A stretch of DNA of 12,797 nt, from contig CAAGPL010000084.1 in the NCBI GenBank assembly GCA_900771805.1, positions 1 to 12,797 of the forward strand. The letters are read 5' to 3'. Every line of letters begins with the position of its first letter. Position 1 is the stretch's first letter. Under the pieces are notes generated by a model that saw only the letters and a list, made by a program, of their open reading frames with translations, did no database searches and was not told the origin of the DNA. This stretch comes from Bacilli bacterium. Its GTDB lineage: Bacteria; Bacillota_I; Bacilli_A; RF39; UBA660. A program made the position numbers and the translations under genes. Below, piece by piece: positions 1-7,620 of the stretch.

Positions 1-29
1 AAGTTTATATTTGAAATTCATCTAAACAA

Positions 30-1697
30 CTACCTACCTTTTCTACCGTGATTATTGCTAGTAGGGAGCTCCAACTTTTTTACTTTTTGCTCCTTATAAT
101 AATCATAATTTCCCAAGTATTCAGTAAATTTTTGATCCTCAATATTTATCACACGCTCAGCTAACTTGTTTATAAAGTATCTATCATGTGAAATAAAGAA
201 TAGAGTACCACGATATTCACTTAATGCTTCTTCTAATATTTCTTTAGTATCAATGTCTATATGGTTTGTAGGCTCATCTAAAATTAATAAGTTAGCCTTC
301 TTCTGAATTAATTCAAATAATTTTAAACGAACTTTTTCTCCTCCTGATAACGTACCTACTCTTTTAAAAACATTTTGACCATAGAACAAGAACTTTGCAA
401 GAGATGCTCTTAAATACGTTTCTGTTCCTTCATAAAACTTTCTCGATGTTTCCAATACAGTCGCATTTTCATCTTCAAATCTTATTTCTTGTGGAATATA
501 ACCTATGCTAACATTACTGCCCAATTTTATTTCACCTTGACAAATGCTATCTTCATTACCTAAAACTGCTTTTACAAATGTAGATTTTCCTGTTCCATTT
601 TTTCCCATCAAACATACTTTTTCACCATATTTTAAATATAAGTCTGCTCCATCCAATAGTATTTTATCACCAGCTATAATTCCCAAATCTTTAGCGACTA
701 ATACATCTTTACCAGAGCGACCATTAATTTCGAAATCTAATGGTAATTGTTTTTTTGATTCTGGTCTATCTAGCATTTCCATTTTTTCTAATTTTCTCTC
801 AATACAAGCAGCTCTTCTAAAAAACCTAGGATTATCACCACGTTCTCCCCATTCTTTTAATTTTTTTACAGCAGCTTTCATTGCCTCAATTTGTTTTTGT
901 TGTGTTTTATATTCATCAAATTCTGCTAATGCACGTCTCTCACTTTCTTCTAAATAGTATGAATAATTTCCATGATATACATCAGCTTTCCCTTTGTCTA
1001 TTAGAATTGTTTTTGTTGCTACTTTATCCAAAAAATATCTATCATGCGAACTAATAATTATAGTTCCCTTGTAATTTGATAAGAACTGTTCAAACCACTC
1101 TAAAGTATCAATATCCAAGTGATTTGTAGGCTCATCAAGTAGTAAAATCTCTGGATTACTAATTATTAGTGAAGCCAAATTAACTATTGTTTTTTCTCCT
1201 CCTGATAAAGTATTAAAACTTCTAGTAAGCATTTCCTCAGAAATTTTAAATCCATTACAAATTTTACCAACTTTTTCATCTATTTCATAACCACCCATAT
1301 TTGAAAAATGATCTTGTAACTTTCCATATACTTTTAAAACAGAATCTAGTTCATCAGATGTGATACTGCCAAGTTTTTCCTCATATTCTCTTAATTTTTT
1401 TTCTAATTCAAATAAATCTTTAAAGCTTCTCAATAGTATATCTCTAACAGTAACATCATCAGCTACTTTAGGTGGAATTTGAGATAATAATCCGATTGTA
1501 GCTCCCTTTCTAGTTGAAACCATTCCTTTATCTAATTTTTCTTCTCCAGAAATTATTTTAAATAGTGTTGATTTCCCACATCCATTTGGTCCGATTAAGG
1601 CAATTCTTTCTCCAGTTGTAGCCTCTAAATCAAACCCATCCAAAACATTTTTAAAGCCAAAACTTTTACTTGCATTATTTACACTTACTTCTATCAA
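30..1697 (-). CDS. ABC-F family ATPase (ribosome-associated; possible antibiotic resistance)
   Basis: Soluble protein of 555 residues with two ATP-binding cassettes and no membrane segment, the layout of ABC-F translation factors and ribosome-protection proteins. Visible motifs: Walker A GPNGCGKS (36-43), signature LSGGEK (164-169), Walker B LLLDEP with D188/E189, a basic interdomain linker at about 260-310, then Walker A GKNGTGKS (365-372), LSGGEK (450-455) and LILDEPTNHID with D474/E475. Both cassettes look catalytically intact. I place the start at the TTG at 1697: it follows AGAGGTGATTACT with normal spacing and gives an N-terminus beginning MIEVSVNNASKSFG, typical for the family. A longer reading from the TTG at 1733 has no ribosome binding site and begins at the predicted transcription start. 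It follows the ten-gene operon after 95 bases with its own promoter. A role in protecting the host from the operon's product is inference; a housekeeping ABC-F is the alternative. Confidence 0.93.
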   Translation of the reverse strand: MIEVSVNNASKSFGFKNVLDGFDLEATTGERIALIGPNGCGKSTLFKIISGEEKLDKGMVSTRKGATIGLLSQIPPKVADDVTVRDILLRSFKDLFELEKKLREYEEKLGSITSDELDSVLKVYGKLQDHFSNMGGYEIDEKVGKICNGFKISEEMLTRSFNTLSGGEKTIVNLASLIISNPEILLLDEPTNHLDIDTLEWFEQFLSNYKGTIIISSHDRYFLDKVATKTILIDKGKADVYHGNYSYYLEESERRALAEFDEYKTQQKQIEAMKAAVKKLKEWGERGDNPRFFRRAACIERKLEKMEMLDRPESKKQLPLDFEINGRSGKDVLVAKDLGIIAGDKILLDGADLYLKYGEKVCLMGKNGTGKSTFVKAVLGNEDSICQGEIKLGSNVSIGYIPQEIRFEDENATVLETSRKFYEGTETYLRASLAKFLFYGQNVFKRVGTLSGGEKVRLKLFELIQKKANLLILDEPTNHIDIDTKEILEEALSEYRGTLFFISHDRYFINKLAERVINIEDQKFTEYLGNYDYYKEQKVKKLELPTSNNHGRKGR

Positions 1698-1737
1698 AGT
1701 AATCACCTCTTTCTTTTTAAAATAAAAACTCAAAATT

Positions 1738-1746
1738 ATTATACCA
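1738..1746 (-). promoter_or_regulatory. Extended -10 promoter of the ABC-F gene
   Basis: The minus strand reads TGGTATAAT, a perfect TATAAT with an upstream TGn extension. No good -35 hexamer lies 16-18 bases upstream, which is usual for extended -10 promoters. Transcription would start near 1731, about 34 bases before the TTG start codon. This lets the ABC-F gene be expressed separately from the operon ahead of it. Confidence 0.55.
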
Positions 1747-1788
1747 CATAAACCCTTTTTTTTGCTAAAAAGGACTATAAAATGGTAT
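1741..1788 (-). repeat. Imperfect inverted repeat between the operon and the ABC-F gene
   Basis: Outer arms ATACCA (1741-1746) and TGGTAT (1783-1788) are perfect. Inner arms CCTTTTT (1754-1760) and AAAAAGG (1767-1773) are also perfect and extend with G-T pairs. The lower-coordinate outer arm contains most of the ABC-F -10 hexamer. No T-run follows on the minus strand, so a classical terminator is doubtful. It could be a weak terminator for the operon, an operator over the ABC-F promoter, or both. Confidence 0.5.
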
Positions 1789-1792
1789 TAAT

Positions 1793-2773
1793 TTAATCAT
1801 TTTTTAATAAATCTATTAGCTTTTTTAGATTTTTTACCTGATTTTCTATATTCACATTTCTAGTTCGTACTAAAATAAAATAATAATGTGTATTTTCATT
1901 ATATTTTATACATTTCTGACACATAGGCAAATCAGTTAATTTCACATCATGCTCAAATTGAAATTCTAATGTACTTTTTTCTAAAATTTTTTTTATTTTT
2001 TCAAAAGTTTTTTGATTCTCTATCCACATAGGAAATCTATGCCAAACATTACCACTATTTTGTTCATAATTTATATATTTTATTGTTTTTTGATTAAGTA
2101 ATACATTTGAATATTCTCTCGCACATAATCTTTGCTCATCAACTATTTCGTTAGCTTTTTCTAATAAATAATCTAATTTTATTTCTTTACATAATGGATA
2201 CGCATACGATAAGATTATTCCTTGCTTTTCCCTACTTTCATTATCACAAAAATCAATTTCCTTAAAGATCTTTTCATTATCAAAAAATAATCCTCCACCT
2301 ATTCCATAACTAATAGGTTTAGTTATTCCAAAGGAAGTAACAACAATATCACTGTCAATTCCTATATTGTTTATTCCGTTATTATCTTTAAGATCCCATG
2401 CTTGAGCTACATCTTCTATTATTTTTATATTTAACTTTTTATATTTTCTTTTACTAATATTATTCAATATTCCAAACTGATGAACCAACAATATACAATC
2501 TATTATTTCCTTGTCAATCACCACATCTATATCATCATTTGTAAAAAACAAACCATTATTTGGCGTTTTTATAACTGGCACTAATCCTAGCTTCAGAACT
2601 GTATTAATAATTGAATAGCACACATTAGACGAAATTAATACTTTGGATTTCCTTTTTAATTTCAAACTTTTTAAAGCAACTTCAATAGCTAAAGTACCTG
2701 AATATGTTATAATCCCATATTTTTTATTAAAATATTTTGCCAATTTACTTCCTAATAAACTATTATAATTCAT
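1793..2773 (-). CDS. Shortened DegT/DnrJ/EryC1/StrS-type PLP-dependent protein
   Basis: A 326-residue relative of sugar aminotransferases of the DegT/StrS family (fold type I). Numbered from the start chosen here, the conserved IIEDVAQA block (118-125) and the TSFGITKPISYGIGGG block carry the cofactor-binding acidic residue and a lysine (K152) in the position of the Schiff-base lysine, so PLP binding looks possible. It lacks roughly 40 N-terminal residues present in its paralogue in the same operon and departs from it elsewhere, so it may have a different reaction or act as a partner subunit. The start at 2773 is set by AGGAGG five bases upstream; an ATG 15 bases earlier overlaps that binding site and is rejected. 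Its ATG overlaps the TGA of the methyltransferase gene (ATGA), implying translational coupling. It is the last gene of the operon. Substrate unknown; amination of the sugar or of an amino-acid side chain is inference. Confidence 0.82.
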   Translation of the reverse strand: MNYNSLLGSKLAKYFNKKYGIITYSGTLAIEVALKSLKLKRKSKVLISSNVCYSIINTVLKLGLVPVIKTPNNGLFFTNDDIDVVIDKEIIDCILLVHQFGILNNISKRKYKKLNIKIIEDVAQAWDLKDNNGINNIGIDSDIVVTSFGITKPISYGIGGGLFFDNEKIFKEIDFCDNESREKQGIILSYAYPLCKEIKLDYLLEKANEIVDEQRLCAREYSNVLLNQKTIKYINYEQNSGNVWHRFPMWIENQKTFEKIKKILEKSTLEFQFEHDVKLTDLPMCQKCIKYNENTHYYFILVRTRNVNIENQVKNLKKLIDLLKND

Positions 2774-3495
2774 TTTATCCTCCTGCAATGATAGATGTGT
2801 TTATGTTTTAAAATCCCTTCTCCATAACCATCATCTATTTTAACGAGTGATAAATTATTTGCTTCCAAACCTTTTAATAGTAAATCTTTGTCATAATAAG
2901 TATATTTTTCTTTTTCAAGAACCTCTCTATTTTTATCAGACAATTTATATCTTACTAAAAATTCAATAAAATCCTTATATCTCTTTGAAGTATAATATAC
3001 TTCAACATTTGAATTAACAGAATTGCAAAATGTTTTAAATAAAAACTCGTCTTTTTTCTCAACTTTATTATTAAAATTTTCAGAAACATCAAATAAACAC
3101 ACTGCATCTTTATTCATGGTATTTCCTAGTTTATTAAATATTTCATTAATTTTCAAATAGTCTCCTCCAAATTGAATAGTACTATAAGGAAAAATTATTA
3201 GATCATACTCATCCAAATGGTTAAAGTCTACAAAATCAGTGTATATTATACTAGGCTTTTTACTTTTTACATTTAACAATTTTAATCTTTCTAAATCAAA
3301 ATCAAGAGCAGAAACGTTTACATAATCAGACAATGGAATTGCCACTCTACCAGTACCAGCACCAACTACTAAAACATTATTAGCTGAATATTCATTTAAT
3401 TGATTAATATAATAATCAATGTCTTTATTTTGATCTTTCAAAACGTATTTGTTATAAAAATCATACATCAATGCTAAAATTTCATTATCAGACAT
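2770..3495 (-). CDS. Class I SAM-dependent methyltransferase
   Basis: A 241-residue single-domain protein. Motif I VLVVGAGTGR (41-50) forms the SAM-binding glycine loop, followed by the acidic ALDFD (63-67), an Asp at 87, and YDLIIFPYSTIQF after it, the pattern of small-molecule methyltransferases. There is no signal peptide or membrane segment. The ATG follows AGGTGA by seven bases and lies 11 bases after the upstream transferase gene. Its stop overlaps the start of the next gene. The family includes N-, O- and C-methyltransferases, and the motifs do not tell which. In peptidyl nucleosides such as gougerotin an N-methylated amino acid (sarcosine) is attached, so N-methylation of an amino group on the product is a reasonable but unproven guess. 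Confidence 0.88.
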   Translation of the reverse strand: MSDNEILALMYDFYNKYVLKDQNKDIDYYINQLNEYSANNVLVVGAGTGRVAIPLSDYVNVSALDFDLERLKLLNVKSKKPSIIYTDFVDFNHLDEYDLIIFPYSTIQFGGDYLKINEIFNKLGNTMNKDAVCLFDVSENFNNKVEKKDEFLFKTFCNSVNSNVEVYYTSKRYKDFIEFLVRYKLSDKNREVLEKEKYTYYDKDLLLKGLEANNLSLVKIDDGYGEGILKHKHIYHCRRIK

Positions 3496-3506
3496 ATAAG
3501 GCTCAC

Positions 3507-4466
3507 CTACTTTTCTCCATAGTCATATAGATTAAAATATGGTTTATTTTTTGAATTCCAATGCAAATTGTAAAATCTACTCTGATAAGCACCAAATGAT
3601 ATATTCCAGTCTTCTATACTTTCAAACACAGAACCCTCAAAATCAATATATTTGACAATTTTGTTATTTATTAAATATTCAAATATTTTGTAATATAGAA
3701 AAGCAATTGCAACATCATCTTTTTCTTTTTCATAATATGAATACATTATATAGGCTGTTTCTTTATCCCAAGCAATATGAACACCACCAAGAACATTGTT
3801 ATTTTCCATTGCTACAAAGCACATACCTCTTCTTTTTTTAATTGTAGTTTTTATATATTTTTCAACATAATCAGAAGTCGTCTCAAAACCATATTTTTTT
3901 TCCCACTTCATGGCTTCTTTTGAATCAAAATAACTATAATCACTATCAACAACAAATTTTATATTTCTTTTAACAGCTTTTTTAATATCCTTTTTTCTAT
4001 CTCCACCAAAATTTTGATATATTACATTTAAACCTTTTGTCAAATCTAATTTATAAGTATATCTAACTTCTGGCGTAAATCCAGAACGAATAAATGGCAT
4101 AATATCAGTAATTTTATTATCTAAAGAAAATTGTATATCATCATAATTTTCTTGAAGATAATTGCATAGCACTTTTTCCACTTGTCTGATATAACGAATT
4201 TGATTTCTACCTTCTCTTGGCAAAGAAAATAATACTAAACCACCATAAGGGATATACATTGTACTTTGTGCAATAGTTTTGGGAGTGCTTTTAAATATTG
4301 GCATAAATCCTTGTAACTCTTTCGCCGAATTATATATTTTCAAAATTTTAAAACTGTCTTTTAATTTTAAAAACCAACTATAAGAAAAACAAGTCCCATT
4401 GAAACTATTATCAATCATGTCATCTATATTTTCTACATCAAATATATTTCCCAACTCTATATACAT
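3507..4466 (-). CDS. GNAT/FemAB-fold transferase, possibly aminoacyl-tRNA dependent
   Basis: A 319-residue protein with the features of the tandem-GNAT 'Acetyltransf_6/FemAB-like' group: YTYKLDL (136-142), DRKKDIKKAVK (156-166), a core beta strand VAMENNNVLGGVHIAW (218-233), and YIDFEGSVFESI (273-284) with FGA (291-293) near the end. Proteins of this fold attach amino acids from aminoacyl-tRNA to peptidoglycan precursors (FemX/A/B) or to natural products (PacB of pacidamycin), or act as N-acyltransferases. There is no signal peptide, so it is cytoplasmic. The ATG follows AAAGGAG, whose downstream bases form the stop codon of the preceding gene, so the pair is closely coupled. A peptidoglycan or surface-glycan role is the main alternative; the neighbouring biosynthetic enzymes favour amino acid transfer to a small molecule. 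Confidence 0.78.
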   Translation of the reverse strand: MYIELGNIFDVENIDDMIDNSFNGTCFSYSWFLKLKDSFKILKIYNSAKELQGFMPIFKSTPKTIAQSTMYIPYGGLVLFSLPREGRNQIRYIRQVEKVLCNYLQENYDDIQFSLDNKITDIMPFIRSGFTPEVRYTYKLDLTKGLNVIYQNFGGDRKKDIKKAVKRNIKFVVDSDYSYFDSKEAMKWEKKYGFETTSDYVEKYIKTTIKKRRGMCFVAMENNNVLGGVHIAWDKETAYIMYSYYEKEKDDVAIAFLYYKIFEYLINNKIVKYIDFEGSVFESIEDWNISFGAYQSRFYNLHWNSKNKPYFNLYDYGEK

Positions 4467-4470
4467 AATA

Positions 4471-5310
4471 TCACTCCTTTTTATAAACTACTATATGTTT
4501 TCTTATAATATAATCATTTTTTAACTCATCATAAGTTTTATTTCTTCTACCCCAAAAATCAATCAATAACTTATTATCTAAGGAGTATAAATATTCAAGA
4601 TGATAGAAAAGGCAATAAAATCCTGCATAATATTTTCTTCCTAAATTTGAAGCTCCCCATTTAACTGCATACCAACAGTCACCACTTCTAAACATTAAAG
4701 AATATGCTAAAGGATTATTTTTCTCATCACAAACAACAATTAAATTGCTATGTTCTTTATCAATAAGAAAAAATGGTAAATATTGTAAATCCTCACGATC
4801 CAAACTTTTCATATCTGAATGCTCATCTTTTTTCCAAGAATTATAATCTATTTGCAAAACATAGTTCCATAACATCAGAGAATCACAGTTAACAGAATTA
4901 TAAAAATTTAATTTTTCTTTTTTATTACAATACAGTTTATAATTTTTGGATATTTGAGAATGTGGACAAATACTAATATATTTTTTTAAATCTTCTTCGT
5001 TAAGTACTAATCTTGGTGCTTCCCATTCATCAATTATTTGATATTCAAAATTATTCTTAATAGCCCATTCTTTGAGCTTATTACTTAGCACCGAATCATT
5101 AATATAGTTAAATCTTATTTTTTTATTATTTTTAATTTCTTTTTGCATTATTTTTAATTCGTCACTAGTAATATCAAATTCAAAAAAATGCTGACATTTT
5201 AAAATATTTTCACTTTCATAAAAATATAAATTGCCAATTTTTTTTATTTGTTCCAACGGATACCTTAAAATAAAAGAATTGTTCCAAATATTAGAAGTAC
5301 TAAAATTCAT
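4471..5310 (-). CDS. Divergent GNAT/FemAB-like transferase
   Basis: A 279-residue protein, only distantly similar to the next gene but apparently sharing its architecture. The N-terminal half is divergent. The C-terminal half has VVCDEKNNPLAYSLMFRSG (192-210), KWGASNLGRKYYAGFY (217-232) and LLIDFWGRRNKTYDELKND (248-266), matching the 'own-allele strand, donor loop, (I)DFG..YK' order of Acetyltransf_6-type enzymes. No signal peptide or membrane helix. The start lies inside the end of the aminotransferase gene (11-base overlap), preceded by AAAGGA. Two transferases of this fold in a row would suit stepwise addition of two acyl or aminoacyl units, or a heteromeric pair. The call depends on pattern similarity, not on a catalytic motif; an unrelated acyltransferase or unknown function remains possible. 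Confidence 0.6.
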   Translation of the reverse strand: MNFSTSNIWNNSFILRYPLEQIKKIGNLYFYESENILKCQHFFEFDITSDELKIMQKEIKNNKKIRFNYINDSVLSNKLKEWAIKNNFEYQIIDEWEAPRLVLNEEDLKKYISICPHSQISKNYKLYCNKKEKLNFYNSVNCDSLMLWNYVLQIDYNSWKKDEHSDMKSLDREDLQYLPFFLIDKEHSNLIVVCDEKNNPLAYSLMFRSGDCWYAVKWGASNLGRKYYAGFYCLFYHLEYLYSLDNKLLIDFWGRRNKTYDELKNDYIIRKHIVVYKKE

Positions 5311-6487
5311 TCTGGTATTCCTTTAATTTTTTTATTATGTATTTAATATGCTTACTTTTTAAAGAGGCTGACAAATTAAACCAAGCAACCCTTTGAAATA
5401 AATTTTTTGTTTTGGAACATTTAGTTTTTTTGTAGTTAGTAATATTGTAAGGAAAGTTTGATATATGCCAAGACTGTTGTTTTTCGAATGTATCAAAATC
5501 CATTATCAAATGACTACAATAAACATCAAAACCTATGCCATTAATATTCATAAATTCTATAAATTTTTTACATTCTTTTTCTGTTTTGAATTCTATTGCA
5601 ATGCTTGAATACACAGGAACTGCTTTTGAAACATTTTGTCTCAATTTATAAAAAGAATTATCTATGTTATTTACTATATTGAAGTAAGTTTTTCTTTGCT
5701 TGTTTAAAATTTTATTTATCTTTTCTAATTGTGCTAATGCTACAGCACTTTGTATTTCAGTCAACTTAAAATTTTCACCATAAATTGTTTTTCCATTTTG
5801 CCAAGTTGGATAATCACATCCAACTCTATATCCACCATTATCATGATACATTTTCGCCATTTGATATATTTTTTTATTGTTAGTAGCTAAAAAACCACCC
5901 TCACCACAAGTTATCGTTTTTCCAGCTTGTAAACTAAAAGCACTGCAATCTCCAAAAGTTCCGATTTTTTTACCATTTATGCTTGAACCAAAAGCTTGAG
6001 CTGCATCTTCTATAACTATTAAATTATGCTTCTTTGCTATTTTATTGATTTTTAGCATATCACATGGTTGACCTTGTATATGAATTGCTAAAATAGCTTT
6101 TGTGTTAGGTCCTATATTTTCTTCTATTTTATTCGGATCTATATTCATAGTTTCATCTATATCAACAAATTTAGGAACAGCACCACACGCTAAGACGCTA
6201 TTGGCTGATGCAATAAATGTAAATGGTGACATCAACACTTCATCTCCAGGACCTATTCCATTCGCAATACATCCTAATTTTATAGCAGCACTTCCATTAG
6301 AACATGCTAAGACATATTTTACTCCTAAATATTCTGCCATTTCTTTTTCAAATCTATCAGTCATGTATAGTAAATTTGGTCCATGGTATCTAAATAAACT
6401 TTTACTTTTCAAAACTTTTTTTACTAATTTTAATTCCTCATTTCCTATATAATGAGTTCCTAAAAAAGGATCATTTGGTATTTTCAT
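5300..6487 (-). CDS. DegT/DnrJ/EryC1/StrS family PLP-dependent sugar aminotransferase
   Basis: A full-length (395-residue) member of the fold-type-I sugar aminotransferases. Visible: the opening segment FLGTHYIGNEEL, ACSNGSAAIKLG (61-72) in the cofactor phosphate region, SPFTFIASANSVLACGAVPKFVDID (87-111), the PLP ring-contacting EDAAQAFGSS (160-169), and FSLQAGKTITCGEGG (184-198) with K190 as Schiff-base lysine. The usual reaction converts a keto-sugar or keto-cyclitol to an amino sugar with Glu or Gln as donor. In blasticidin- and gougerotin-type pathways a DegT-like enzyme installs the 4'-amino group, which is the likely role here by inference. The ATG overlaps the glycosyltransferase stop (ATGA) and follows GGTGGTG by seven bases. 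Its end overlaps the following transferase gene. Confidence 0.93.
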   Translation of the reverse strand: MKIPNDPFLGTHYIGNEELKLVKKVLKSKSLFRYHGPNLLYMTDRFEKEMAEYLGVKYVLACSNGSAAIKLGCIANGIGPGDEVLMSPFTFIASANSVLACGAVPKFVDIDETMNIDPNKIEENIGPNTKAILAIHIQGQPCDMLKINKIAKKHNLIVIEDAAQAFGSSINGKKIGTFGDCSAFSLQAGKTITCGEGGFLATNNKKIYQMAKMYHDNGGYRVGCDYPTWQNGKTIYGENFKLTEIQSAVALAQLEKINKILNKQRKTYFNIVNNIDNSFYKLRQNVSKAVPVYSSIAIEFKTEKECKKFIEFMNINGIGFDVYCSHLIMDFDTFEKQQSWHISNFPYNITNYKKTKCSKTKNLFQRVAWFNLSASLKSKHIKYIIKKLKEYQNEF

Positions 6488-7620
6488 TCATCTTCACCAC
6501 CTTTATTTTCTGTATAAATTGTCTTTGCAATATCTGATGATGCACTCTTTGAAAAATTATTAATATAATCTTTTCTAGTTTCAAAAAAGGCATCTTGCTT
6601 TTCAATTAAAAATTCTTTCACTACTTTACTCACTTTTTCTGTATAATCATTTTTTAAATATTCTTTTATATTTGATACAACTAAATTAACACCTGTTTTT
6701 TCATCTAAAAACTTAGGAATTTGTTTGTAAAATTCAAAATTATCCCAGTTTAGTGCTTTAAAGCCGAAGTTTTGTTTTTTATAATATTCTAGCTGTTGCA
6801 GTTGGCTATAATTTATAGCTGGTAAATACATTATATTTTTATATTTTCCAACAGTTTCAATAAAATTTCCCAAACCAGATGCTAATATACAATGAGATGA
6901 TCTTTCCATTTCTAATAAATAAGCCTCATGAGATAAAGTGCATTTTTTAATTTTGTTTGAAGATTTTTTCAATTTAATACTATTTATAACACCACTTCCA
7001 CCACATATAATGATTGAGTCAAAAGAATTAACCAGTTCAGTTGATAATATTTCATTTAATAATTTATTATAGAAATCAACAATCAATGAATGTTCTAATA
7101 GAAATGATTCAGCACCACCGAGATTAATAATTATTTGATTTTTGGTTGAACATTTTTTTACTTCAATTTTTCTTACTGGTCCAACAAAAATTGGATTTAA
7201 AATTTTTTTGCCAATTTTGTTAAAATTTTCTTTTGATGGTATTATTTCAGATATAAAATATTTTTTTACAGTTAATAATCCATCTGGTATTTTATCCCAC
7301 ATCCACATCAAATTATCTACATAATAAGTATTTTTTATGCCGTTTTTTAATGCAAATATTGCTCCATTTACATTTTCTGATGATAAAAATATATGATATT
7401 TTTCAAAGATACTCTTACTTTTTTCTAAACTCATAAAATCATAAGTATCACATAGATAATAATTTTCAAAGTATCCACTCATTTTTGCTTGTTCCATAGC
7501 TATACCAGAACCAATAAAATCCAATTTAACATCATTATATTTTTTTAGTTCTTTCACTATATTTAAGCCTGTTGTAATCGGTCCATAACCGAAGCTTTCA
7601 GCTGAAACTAATATTTTCAT
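6484..7620 (-). CDS. GT-B glycosyltransferase, cytosylglucuronate synthase-like
   Basis: A 378-residue GT-B type enzyme. The N-terminal Rossmann part opens MKILVSAESFGYGPITTG, with a glycine-rich acceptor loop, and carries TYYVDNLMWMWD (98-109). The nucleotide-sugar half shows IINLGGAES (164-172), ICGGSG (205-210), and the donor-binding block ASGLGNFIETVG (247-258) followed by YLPAINYSQLQQ (265-276), as in MurG/MGT-like enzymes. The overall pattern reminds me of cytosylglucuronate synthases (BlsD, MilC type), which couple free cytosine to UDP-glucuronate. That memory, with the neighbouring base-releasing hydrolase, is the reason for the call. I start it at 7620: the ATG overlaps the TGA of the radical SAM gene and follows AAAAGG. 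An in-frame ATG ten codons upstream contains that binding site. Cytoplasmic, no membrane segment. Another GT-B acceptor cannot be excluded. Confidence 0.8.
   Translation of the reverse strand: MKILVSAESFGYGPITTGLNIVKELKKYNDVKLDFIGSGIAMEQAKMSGYFENYYLCDTYDFMSLEKSKSIFEKYHIFLSSENVNGAIFALKNGIKNTYYVDNLMWMWDKIPDGLLTVKKYFISEIIPSKENFNKIGKKILNPIFVGPVRKIEVKKCSTKNQIIINLGGAESFLLEHSLIVDFYNKLLNEILSTELVNSFDSIIICGGSGVINSIKLKKSSNKIKKCTLSHEAYLLEMERSSHCILASGLGNFIETVGKYKNIMYLPAINYSQLQQLEYYKKQNFGFKALNWDNFEFYKQIPKFLDEKTGVNLVVSNIKEYLKNDYTEKVSKVVKEFLIEKQDAFFETRKDYINNFSKSASSDIAKTIYTENKGGEDE

Noticed and set aside
544..957. Plus-strand open frame opposite the ABC-F gene
   Set aside because: Lies wholly within a well-supported gene on the other strand, has low-complexity Ser/Phe/Leu-rich translation and no convincing ribosome binding site.
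6102..6452. Plus-strand open frame opposite the aminotransferase
   Set aside because: Mirror of a conserved DegT coding region; no family resemblance of its own.
7142..7324. Plus-strand open frame opposite the glycosyltransferase
   Set aside because: Short, without upstream ribosome binding site, inside a real gene.
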